Below, piece by piece: positions 47,595 to 58,504 of a stretch of 64,000 nt of DNA. Every line of letters begins with the position of its first letter. Within the stretch, counting starts at the first letter, position 1. Where the stretch lies: positions 101,011,271 through 101,075,270 of the forward strand of contig NW_026262581.1 in NCBI RefSeq assembly GCF_021869535.1, written 5' to 3'. The DNA comes from Mytilus californianus. Taxonomy: Eukaryota; Mollusca; Bivalvia; Mytilida; Mytilidae. The notes under the pieces were generated by a model. It was not told the DNA's origin. It saw only the letters and a list, made by a program, of their open reading frames with translations, and did no database searches. The position numbers and the translations under genes are program-made.

Positions 47595-48030
47595 TTAAGG
47601 ACACATTTAATTGTCTTTCATTTGTGCTTAAGTGTTTTGTCTATAGAGTGTCTATATGCCATTTTGTTTTTCTTTGTTGATACAGTTGTTTGTTTTATAG
47701 TGATTAAGATTATACTAGCACAATTTTGACTGCTGTAACCCATCTTAATGACATTTTTACATATTTTATGTCTGTTTGTTTTGCTCACACATTTTTGTCA
47801 ATATAATGGAATTCTATGCGACTGTCATACAAGTGAGAGGTTTAGCTGGCTATAAAACCAGGTTAAATACACCATTTTCTACATAAGGAAATGTCTGTAA
47901 CAAGTCAGGAATATGACAGTTGTTTTCTATTCGTTTGATGTGTTTGAGCTTTTGATTCTACCATTTGGTAATGGACTCTCCGTTTTGAATTTTCCTTGGA
48001 GTTCGATATTTTTGTTATTTTACTTTCATA
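47595..48030 (+). repeat. Penelope-like 3' tail, solo copy
   Basis: TGTCTTTCATTTGTGCTTAA to TTTGAATTTTCCTTGGAGTT matches 42.66-43.03 kb almost throughout, but no reverse-transcriptase sequence precedes it. Confidence 0.8.
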
Positions 48031-48574
48031 TTTAGTGAAAATTTGTGATTATACATCGTCGTCTATAAGAATGTTTTGTTGTTTGTCAAATGAGCTCGAG
48101 GTTTCCTCAGAACAAATATGAAGGAAACTTTTCTTATATTTATGGGATCAATGATGGACAAAATAATTCCTACTCATAGCTGTTAATAAGTTAAATATTA
48201 GGGGTTTTATATAGTTTCACTGTAGAACCGATGTTCAAAGTTTTTTTTAAAGAATTATTAAACAATATATTCGAAAATGAAGTAGGAGGCATATTTTGCT
48301 TGTTTCTCATGATCAAAAGTACATATTTTTGTACTATAGAACACATGGGAACCGCGCTCTCAAATATGCAATTAAATGTATGTAGAATTTATCAAGCTAG
48401 GATAATGTATAGTTTTGACATTAAATGACGGTCACGCTATTTAAACTTAAGAAAAATTAGCTATGCATGCTTGAATTTCAGAATTTACATAGAAATCAAT
48501 GGTGATATGAATTGGTATTCCTTTATTGAAATAAAATATATATTGAATTCAAATCTTATAAACTATATAGATAT

Positions 48575-48800
48575 AGGAAGATGTGGTATGAGTGCCAATG
48601 AGATAACTCTCCATCCAAGTTACAATTTATAAAAGTAAACCATTATAGGTCAAGGTACGACCTTCAACACGGAGCATTGGCTCACACCGAACAGCAAGCT
48701 ATAAAGGGCCCCAAAAAATTACTAGTGTAAAACCATTCAAACGGAAAAACCATCGGTCTAATCTATATAAAAATGAGAAACGAGAAACACGTATGAACTA
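48575..48800 (-). repeat. dispersed repeat R1 (copy)
   Basis: AGGAAGATGTGGTATGAGTG through AGCAAGCTATAAAGGGCCCC, then AAACGGAAAAACCATCGGTC and GAAACGAGAAACACG. Same orientation as the 7.4-kb copy and longer. Confidence 0.75.
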
Positions 48801-49250
48801 CATAAACAGACGACTATCTGTTTCAATCAAAATATGTCACACTTGATGTTAGTTATCATGGTTAAATATCTTTGGTCATTTAGCGACTAAACCTTACTGT
48901 TAAGTTTCAATTTTAGCATTATTATCTTTTTAAATCAATGAATCATGTTTATTATGACTTGCTATTAGTTAAAAATATTTTAGCTAGTGATTTTTCATGT
49001 TTAATTGGTTGACTTTTTATTCTCGGAATAATTTTATGATTTGTTTATATAAGAATTCCCAAATCTCACTGAAATGCGATTTTCAACAAGTTTAGCAAGT
49101 TATTCCAGCTCCAAGGTGTATGAATTGCTCTTGATTATTCATGTTCCACATAGTAGTATGAGTTTTACAACAACAACAAAAAACACCCCTTTTTAAGTTT
49201 GAACTTGAATTCAAATAACCGAATGTTTGAATTATCGTAACAACAATCTC

Positions 49251-49505
49251 AGTCAATTACTAGAACATATCCATAAAAATTTCTTTCAATAGATCGAAAA
49301 TATGCATAACTCTTTAAAACAGAACATATCCATAACATAGTCCTCCAACAGAACTGCTATATTAATACACATTTTTAAGACTTTTTGTTGATAAAGTTAG
49401 GTCTGTCAGTAACAAGCTAAGTTTAATCTTATTTTTCTCTTGCAAAATTTATGCCACAGATGGATGGGCTCGAACCACCAACCTTCGGTTAACAGCAGAA
49501 CGCGC
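49251..49505 (-). repeat. 513-bp satellite, copy 0 (left half)
   Basis: AGTCAATTACTAGAACATAT onward matches the satellite units at 61.7-64.0 kb. It ends inside the tRNA-like sequence (CAGCAGAACGCGC), where the T-run of a minus-strand retrotransposon 3' end begins at 49506. The rest of the unit is absent here. It retains an Asn GTT anticodon (complement reads CTGTTAA) and an intact GGTTCGAGCC B box. Confidence 0.85.
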
Positions 49506-51240
49506 TTTTTTTCTAGATAAAATTTTATTCAAATAAAACATATAAAAAGAATAATCAGGCTATACTCCTGAAAATATACATTATCACAATATAAGCATAT
49601 GAGATTGCAACTTCAAACATATCTAATAGATCTACAATAAATAACACATGATGATAATCACATACTTACAACTTCTCGTCCAATCAAATTGCTTGAATTT
49701 GCCGTCAAATTTTCACAGTACATACTCTTTCCGTGTACTAAGTAACTATGCATGAATGACCACAAGGGTAATATTTCATTGTATCGTAATCAAGAATTAA
49801 TACAAAACTGGCTATTTTGAAATAAAATGCTGTGTCCCAAATTAAAAAAAAGTTTGTAATTAGTTTTCACATTATCCTGCTATTAACAGGAATTAACAAT
49901 ATTTTTTTAACAATTGCAAGTTTCTTTCATTTAAATAAATATAACATATATGGTCCTTAATACCTTGATTAGAGTACAACGATATCTTATAATTGTGGTA
50001 ATTTATCATTCATGCAATTACTTTGTACACAAACATGTGTGTACTATGAAACCTTGTGAAAGGAAATTAATTGACTTTATGATAAATTTTTTTAACATTC
50101 TTAAGGAAATTGGTCTATTTCATCTTGAATTGAAAAACAGTGAAAATGTCTGAAGGGAATGTGTCACCTATATATATGTATTCTGATAAATCTTTTAGTT
50201 TTTACTTTAAAATAAAAAAAAATAAAAACATATAATCTTTGATCTATTGGTAATTGCTTTTTAATGCCTATCCGTTAGACTATCTATATGTTTCAAATTT
50301 ATTATAGCTTTAGTTTTACTGTTAAATCGAAAAATGTTTTCAAAACATGTAAAGCTTCCACTACAATTTAATTAAATATGCCTGCTTTTGGTCAATTTAT
50401 TTTGTCGTCTTACCATGTAAAGAATTACACGTAGTAAAACACTGCTTAATATCAATATACATACTTACACCAGCAGCTACCATCTTTTCAGTCTGGAGTC
50501 TAGGGCCTTTTGAAATCTCATATTTTACTATGATACTAATGAGTAGATTTAAAAAACGTAAAACTTAGTTAATGAACTCCGTTTTACAAACACTTGTGAA
50601 AGTAGTAGTTTACCAAAATAAACTATCAATAGACCAATTAAAAGATTACTTGAGTTGTAAATATGTGCTAAATTGGATAGTCTATGAAAAGGTATATACT
50701 ATGAAATTAAGAGCTCGGGGCAAGCCCCTTACTCCAACATTCATAGTATATACCTTTTCATAGACTAACCGATACTTAGAAGTCAATTAGAAATGGATTG
50801 TCTCTGATAATTAATGCTGGATTATTTTCACTATAGTACTTTTCAAATAATTGTATTGCATCGTTGCGTTTATAATGTTCATAGGCATAATTCACATTTT
50901 TTACAAGAATATATTTAAAGTATTGTTCTATGTCTCTAATCTTATTTTCTATCATTGCAATATTTTTTCTTTTTACAATACACAATCTTCTAATTGCTAA
51001 TACATTTTTAACAAAATAGTAATCAATATATTTGTTCTGTTTTGTCAAACCATAATAACACATGACCTCAAAACTAAGGTCATTTATAAAACTATCTGAA
51101 CTATTATACAAAATGTTGTGTAAAAAATTCTTTACAAAATCATTGAAGCGAGTTAGCATAGTACACTCATTAATCAGGTGATTTAAACTCTCAGGTAGAG
51201 TTGAGCAAATATATATAACTTTATTATAACACAGTGAGTC
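49506..51240 (-). mobile_element. non-LTR retrotransposon, 3' end inserted in tRNA-like satellite
   Basis: The A-tail (T-run on plus) is at 49506-49512. The minus-strand frame at 50776-51200 is an ORF2 C-terminus: STLESLNHLINECTMLTRF-like Cys/His segment, then CYYGLTKQNKYIDYYFVKN, ending ALIIRDNPFLIDF, stop. About 1.27 kb of 3' UTR follows. Two short palindromic elements have inserted in or next to it. Upstream the homology stops near 51240. This tail may belong to the same original insertion as the ORF1/endonuclease part at 58.5-61.4 kb. Confidence 0.7.
50678..50767. mobile_element. 90-bp palindromic element with 27-bp perfect arms
   Basis: TAGTCTATGAAAAGGTATAT then ACTATGA (50678-50704) is perfectly inverted at 50741-50767 around a 36-bp GC-richer centre. 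It is inserted just 3' of the retrotransposon ORF2 stop. A hairpin-type MITE is likely. Confidence 0.8.
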
Positions 51241-51248
51241 CTAGTATA

Positions 51249-51336
51249 TGTAAGAGAATGATAATTCCTTTATTCATGATTAAGTACGAGCGTTAGCGAG
51301 TACTTATCATGAAAAAGGGATTACCATTCTCTTACA
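51249..51336. mobile_element. 88-bp imperfect palindrome
   Basis: TGTAAGAGAATGATAATTCC to AAGTACGAGC pairs with the following 44 bases with few mismatches (centre near 51292). Unrelated in sequence to the palindrome at 50.7 kb. Confidence 0.75.
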
Positions 51337-51914
51337 AACTTAGAATATTGTGAAGTGCTCAAGGCTTAAATGATCTCTTGATTGGAAGTATTTAAGAATA
51401 AGTTTCATTGTTAGTGCAATGTTTGTAATTAATGCTTGACTTTCTTTTTAGGCATGATTTCATTTATGGCTTAGTTTTAGTGATGTAAGGACTTTCTTAT
51501 AATTTTGGAAAATATAATAGATTGTGTTTTAGACGTTAGATGACACAACAGTACAATGAAATGGTAAGAAATGTGAGTATGAATGTAAATCATTTAATAT
51601 TTTAGCGAGGAATTATCTTTTTGTTTATTTCCAGTTCAAATCAATAATTTAAAATTTGAGTTACAAATAAATTTTATTTTACAGGCAATTTTTAGTTCAG
51701 TCCTTTACATCAAATACTACTTAATTATGTCAGGGAAATGTTCAAATGCAATGCATTTAAAATACTTTAAAATATATTCAAAAGTTAAACTAAATTCCTT
51801 TTTTTTAGAATTTTATCAGAATATTGGAAATTACTATTCTCACCAACTGCGGATCCAGTAATCTGAGTTTTTGAAAGAGTAGACCATAAAGATTTAGGTT
51901 TTATTTAATTTTAA
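51337..51914. other. no gene seen
   Basis: A+T-rich DNA between two retrotransposon fragments; nothing recognised. Confidence 0.4.
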
Positions 51915-53837
51915 AACTTTTTTTTTCTTTTTTTTTTTTTTTTGCATTGCATTGCTTCGATATTATTTTTTTTTTTTTAGTAATTTGAAGTTATCAATAT
52001 TCGCATAATAACGTTAACGGTACTAATGTTACTGCACCAGTAAACTTTATCTTATTTTGATTTTTTTGTTTGTTTTAAAATTCAACTTGTTGTCAGTTTT
52101 AATCACAAATTCATTCAAGCTGATAAATTTGCTTCGGGGCATTTGTAACTCATTTATAGAAACTCTTTGTTTTGAACTGTAAGATGGCCTAAACAATAGG
52201 ATAATCCTTTATTAAGAACATGATTTCATTCATTCTTCACAATTAAGAAACACCAAATCCTACAATTTCATTGGTCGAGAGTACTTTTCTATATTCTCAT
52301 GTAATCTGGCATTTAATTAGCCGTTCTTTTGTTAATATAACACAATGAAAAAATTTAAATGCTTCCTCGCGACAATCTCTTTGTAAAAAAGAAAATTCAT
52401 GATTTTCTTAACCTTTCACAGGTCTATTTCTGTGTACATTAAAAACCATCGTGATGCAGATTAGGTTTCTCTAGAAAGCTTTGATACAAGCACTTGATAA
52501 AAGACACTCGTAGTGGATTGAAGTGAACAATTTGGACGCCATCTTTAATCATAGAATTTAACACAAGAGTTTTACTAACATGCACATTAGCTTCAATTGA
52601 TACTTTGTACTCCTCAGGTATTGTTTGTAACACATTTCTAACTGCATTTAGAATTTTATTTTCCGAAACTCCCGGAAATTTTCTAATACAATCTCTTGAA
52701 TATAACTTTCTTCCAAAAAAACTGGTTTACATGCATATGCGATATCTTTGATTTTACATACACCTGCAATAAATGTTATAAGATATTTGAATTTTAAAAT
52801 CGTGGAATATCAAAAACATTTTCTGAATTAACCTCAATATCTACATTTTCACATTTTTTTTTGCCCTGACAAAATCATACTCTGATAAAGTTCTGGTAAT
52901 ACATCTATTTTTTCTGTTTCGATCACAGAATAAAAGTTAAATTCTAAGATTCATATTTTCAAAGTTAGAAAAGAAATAAAAACAAGTTTGTTCCATATAG
53001 CACAATAATTTTCATCCAACAATCTGCTTAAATGTTTTAATCTGAAAGCATAAATTTCCCGCATAATATCTGGAAAATGCAGTCCTCCGTCAATTACTTT
53101 ATTAATAATTACATCATATGCTACAAGAGGAGGTTTATTGTTCCATAAAAATTCTAAACATTTATTTTTTATAATCATACAATACTTTTCAGGTATATTT
53201 ACAACCATTAAGGTATACCATAGTTTACTCATAAGTAAGAAACTAATAACACTTGCTCTCCAATGAAGAGTTTAAAGCCTCATTTTAAAAAAAAAATCAG
53301 TATTTTTGTAATTGATTGTACTTTTTAAACATTTTCCCAAAGCGTTTTATTTTCTCCAACCCATATTCCTAATAACTGTAAAACTTCATCACATTCTTTC
53401 ATTTTCCAAATTTAAAGATCATTGGACACATTTTTCTTTTCCCTAATGCCTAAACCTCCGATTTTTCTTTTTTTAATTTTTCACTCGATGCTTTTTCATA
53501 CAATTCTAATACCTGAAATGTTTCACTTACTGAATTTTTGTCTACTAAGGTCAATGTTGTATCGTTAGCATGTACACACAAGTTTTCTTCAACATTTGTG
53601 TTTGAGATAACAGCACCTCTTATCCCACAATTGTTCTTGATAGCAATACTCAATTGCTCAGCTAACAAAACATATAACAAAGCCGAAATAGGACACCCTT
53701 GTTTGACCGAATTTTTTAATCTAAAATATGGAGTCAAAAAATCATTACATTTAATTGAACTAAAATGTTTGTGTAAAATATTTTTATCCAGTTTTTGTCT
53801 CGCCTTCACGGAATCAAAAAAGTGAGACATAAGTATG

Positions 53838-54245
53838 CTCTTTCCGGCGTTGGCGGCGGCGTCAACGATGTATTAGTTTGTGATTAGGTCAGTTTATGGG
53901 GAACCATTAGTGGTAGGTCAATGATATTTGATGAGCAGTTAAATTAGCATTGACACATCTCATATCTATGGAGATTATTTGGCCCCGCCCCCTCAGTCAT
54001 GGTCTATTGATTGAAACTTTTGTTTACTTATATGTATTAGTTTGAGGTTAGGTCTGTTTATGGGGAACCACTAGTGGTAGGTCAATGATATTTGGTATGC
54101 CGTTGTATTATCATTGCCACATCTCCTTTCCATGGAGATTTTTTGGCCCCGCTCCTCAGTCATGGTCTATTGACTATGAAACTTTTGCTTAGTTTATATG
54201 TATTAGTTCCATGGAGATTGTTTGGCCCTATACCTTCAGTCATGG
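53838..54245 (+). repeat. ~165-bp tandem repeat inside reverse transcriptase
   Basis: Units beginning TAGTTTGWGRTTAGGTCNGT at 53874 and 54038, and a degenerate third at 54204. Blocks GGGGAACCAYTAGTGGTAGG and CAGTCATGGTCTATTGA recur. The array sits between the reverse-transcriptase segments at 54255-54455 and 53450-53830 of element A. Confidence 0.8.
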
Positions 54246-57200
54246 TATATTGACTTACATGTAAAAGTATAGCCATTTCAATTTGAACATTTGCAATTTA
54301 CTATAAAAATAAGCAAAAGGCCAGACATATCTCTGTGACAACAGTTTATTGAATTTATTTACAAATCCAAATTTGTCTAAAACTGCAAAAATAATACTCG
54401 TGTCCGGCTCTGTCAAATGTTTTTTTTTTTCTGATCTAATTTCAATGAATAGCATTCTATGTCATCGATTTCTACTAAATCCATAATCACTAACAACAGT
54501 ATCAGATATATATTTTCCTATAATACAACAGCCTTGACTTGGTGAAATAATTTTACATATTAAGATATGTTGGCCATAATCAACATTCATATAGCTAATT
54601 GGCCTAAAGATTTTAAAATCTGACTGATCACCTGTGTTTTAAAAAAATATATTAATCATCCCATGTCTCAGATCTAGATAATTCTTCTTTTCCACAAAAA
54701 AAAAATGAAAAAATATACTGCAATACATGTTTTAATTCATTAAAAACGTACATGTAAAATTCTGCAGTTATACCATCTGGTCTCTGTGTTTTACCTTTTC
54801 ATTACCTTTTAAAGGATTTTTCGATTTCCTCAAAATTAATAACATCATCACACATTCTATATCTTCGTCGTCTATTTTTAGATTAACATTTATTAATATT
54901 TCATCAACTGAATGCATGTCAATAATAACACTAGAAAACAAATGTTATAAACAAAAACATAATAATCAGGTATAACATCAAGTAATTCATTTGTTTCTGT
55001 AAGAATTTTTCCATCACAATTTTTTATTTCACTTATAACATTCTTATTCTGTCTATACGTTTCTTAATTAAAAAAATATGCAGTATTTCTATCACTTTCT
55101 AGCGCCCACTGTGACTTTGATCTCAAAATTGCACCTTCACATTTGTATTTTTCAATATTTTCTAATTGTGTTTTTAATTCTAAAAAATGTTCACCATTTA
55201 TCTGAAAACCATTTGCAGATTTTACTGATAATTCTTGAATTTTGTTCTGCAAATTATAATATTCCCTGTTTAAATCTTTTTTGCTTTTCTTTGCCATAAA
55301 TTTGGCTTAATCTTTTAATCGTAAATTTTAAATTATCCCACCAAAATAAAGAATTTGACATATAAAAATCTGACCAAATTTTCTCTGCAAATAATTTCCT
55401 TATTTTATCAGTAAATAATTCATCTTGTAAAAATGAATTATTAAACATCCACACACCTGGACCTCTTTCTACATTGCAAAAATCTATTTTTATGCTGAAA
55501 ATACTATGATCACTAAGCAAGTATCTTTATAATGAATATTCTTAATACATAGTTTTAGATCTATGGAAACAAAAAAATAATCTATTCTGCTTTGGGTTAA
55601 AAACCATTCTATAGCTTGTTTTCTAGAAATATTTTGTATCAATATTTCTATTTCTCCATATATCATATAAACCTTTTTCTTGCATAAAATCACATAAGGA
55701 TTTTACAGCCTTATCATTACAATGCGTGGTTTTCCCACTTTTTTCTAAACTGGATAGAGTTGTATGAAAATCTCCAGCAACTAACACATATTTTCCATTA
55801 CTAATCTTATTCTTTAACTTTTAAGAAAAAATAACATCTTTCATTTACATTATTTGGCGCATACATATTATAAATATCAATTATTTTATCATTAATTTTC
55901 CCTTTTATATGAATAAATCTTTCACTATTATTTTCAACTTCAGAAAAAAATATTTGTCAATTTCTTACTAACAAGAAAAGCAACTCCTTGTCTGTTATTA
56001 CCACTATTACTATGAAAAATATCCCCATTCCAAATAGTTTTATCTCTTTTGATTCTTTCTACTAAAAATCATTCCAAAATGTTTCTTGTAAACAAATAAT
56101 ATCATACTATTTATCATTACACAATGAAAAATACTATTCCTTTTATTAGTATCACAAAGTCCATTACAATTAAGACTTATTACATTAAAAATAGCCATGC
56201 TACAAAACAAATTTTGAGTATTATATGATACTTACAGTCCATTATTATTAGTTTCTATTTTTTTTCTGATGTGTTAACATAGCTGCCTTTACATTTGGCT
56301 TAATTTTCAACGTGTTTCGCCTTCTTTCGTTTTCTTTCTTAACTTTAAACAACTTTTCTTTCTTGCTTTTTTCATCTTCACCAGCCCCCTGACTTTTATC
56401 AGTCAATGGGCCGGTGTCCATAGTAATTTCATCTAATTCACCACAAGCACCATCATCTTCTCCCTGGCTGGATGTTTTTTCTAGAGAGGAGATGATACTT
56501 ATTTTTTCATCGTTAGCAGTAGTTTCGCATGAAAGATTTTCATTTGTTAATACATTTTTACTTGACGATAAATTACATTTACTAATATTGCTAAAAGTTA
56601 AGACATGTCCATCTGAAATCTGTTCACTGTCTTAATCTGTAATCTCGGTCGCGCTCTGTGTCTTTTAACCATTGTCGGACGCGTTTTCAACTGTTTCTGT
56701 AACGTAATACTCAATTGAATCATCGTCGTCTCCATTACAATCACCTTCTACTCCATTATCATCACTATCATCTTCATAACCATCATCGTCGTCTCCATTA
56801 CCACCATTTCCATCCTCAGCATCAAATTTCTCATCATCATACATCTTACTACTCGTATGTATATCTGGAACATTTAAGTCAGGTGGCGGATTATATTGTC
56901 AATCAAAGTGTGTCCAAAAATACACAAAAATCATACAGAGGAGGTAATTATGAAATTAGGCAGATGGAAATCGCATGCTTATTCTCGTTATATTAGGTTG
57001 CAATTTTTCTAGTTACAAAAAGGCTAACAAGCTACAAGTTTTCACAGGTCCCAAGATTTTATGAATTGTTGGAAGTTCCCTTGTTCATTGGGCCAATGTA
57101 GAGGTAAAAAAATATGGTAGGACCAACCTTGGACTGGAGTCCAAAGGAGTCACAGCATACTGGATTGGTCAACCTGGTTTACAGTTAAAAGATTTGGACG

Positions 57201-57549
57201 CCCTACTGGATGCGAAACGGAAATTTTTACCTTCTAATTTCATTATTATTCACTGTGGAAATTTAATAACATCACCACTGGTACATTGTTCCGGACTATT
57301 ATCTGAGGGACCAATATGTGACGTATTTACACTTTCGTCGACTTTCTGGTCATTTCCATTATTTTCTTTAAAACTAGTATTTATTTATTGATATTTTCGT
57401 TTAATATCAAAATGACTATGTCAGTGTGTTTTTCTTCTTCCTAGGTTTTCACCGAAACCTTCTCCAAAATAACGCTTTCGTGTGGTACGATCACAATCAG
57501 CTAGTACACGTTGACAACTTTTACATTTAAACTCTGCACAGTGTTTACT

Positions 57550-57718
57550 AAAAACTAAATAACAAAAATACCAAACTCCAAGGAAAGTTCAACTCGGAAA
57601 GTCCCTTATCAAATGGCAAAATCATAAGCTCAGACACATCAAACGAATGGGAAACAACTGTCATATTCCTGACTTGGTATAGGCATTTCCTTATGTAGAA
57701 AATGGTCGATTAAATTAA
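57550..57718 (-). repeat. Penelope-like tail inserted in ORF1 of element A
   Basis: The complement of the tail core (GAAAGTCCCTTATCAAATGG, CACATCAAACGAATGGGAAA, ATTCCTGACTTGG). It interrupts the ORF1 cysteine knuckles just after a GQQGH sequence. Confidence 0.75.
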
Positions 57719-58330
57719 TGTGTCCCTGTTGACCGCACTAAAAATATTTAAATTCTGGGCAATCTCTATACAATGGTCAGGACTATAACAACCAGATCAT
57801 ACTTTGACCTGGTCGTTATGAATTACTCTATAAAATTCTGTCTCTTTTCCACTCACTGTAAACTTTATGGAGTACGATATTGAGACAAGTGTGGGTAGTA
57901 ATTTTAACTTAAAAACTCTATTATCATCATATACCTTCAATCTGCTGTTCAGTTTTGTCAAATCTATCAATAATTCTTCGTCTGTAACATACACATTCAT
58001 ATTAAAAATTGACGCAATTCTAAATACGGAAATCAGTACATTTACAATAATGTTGTACCTTTTATTGACATATTATATCCCGAAATCTTCCAACATTTCT
58101 CAGTTCTCGCAATACCACTTCATAGACGATACCACACTTTGGCACACACGCCAAAACAGATCCTGTTCCACATTTCTTCTCAATTTCATCTATAACTGAT
58201 TCATTCTCACAAAACGGTCTGTTCCTTTAAAAAAATATTGTCCAAGGGGTACGTTTTGTCACCCATCATGAGTGACAAAAAAGTCTTTTTCAACAAAAAA
58301 TATGAAAAAATATCTTTTTATCATATGCTT

Positions 58331-58504
58331 CAACAATGGAGAAAAATAACAGTTTAATATATTGATCCCTTTTAATTGGTTCTCAAGTAGCAGTTCAAAA
58401 ATTGAAAAGTTTACGGACGACGGAAAGGCATGCGATGATAGCCGGAAGCAGTTGACAATTTTTTTATATCAGCCCGCTAAGCACCATATCGGAAAATATG
58501 GAAT
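58331..58504. other. junction between retrotransposons A and C
   Basis: Short stretch with a GC-richer piece (ACGGACGACGGAAAGGCATG). Either the 5' leader of element A or old flanking DNA. Confidence 0.35.

Larger units (their letters stand above)
51915..58330 (-). mobile_element. non-LTR retrotransposon A (Tx1/L1-like), ORF1 and ORF2, decayed
   Basis: The A-tail probably corresponds to the long T-runs at 51920-51980. ORF2 starts near 56198 with an AP-endonuclease (ISLNCNGL..., then QETFWNDF in a shifted frame). Next come the ERGPGVWMFNNSFLQDE block (55254-55520), reverse transcriptase (55300-53450, including GCPISALLYVLLAEQLSIAI) and a C-terminal part (MSKLWYTLMVVNIPEKY then CLEFLWNNKPPLVAYDVI; 53232-52440). 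The order and motifs are L1/Tx1-like. The catalytic motif reads HANDTTL in place of YADD-like sequence, so an essential aspartate is lost. ORF1 (about 58280-56280) has CCHC-like knuckles and an acidic tail. A 165-bp tandem array and a Penelope tail interrupt it. Stops are frequent. Confidence 0.8.

Noticed and set aside
56715-56996. His/Tyr-rich open frame on the plus strand
   Set aside because: It is the antisense of the acidic Asp-rich tail of retrotransposon A ORF1.
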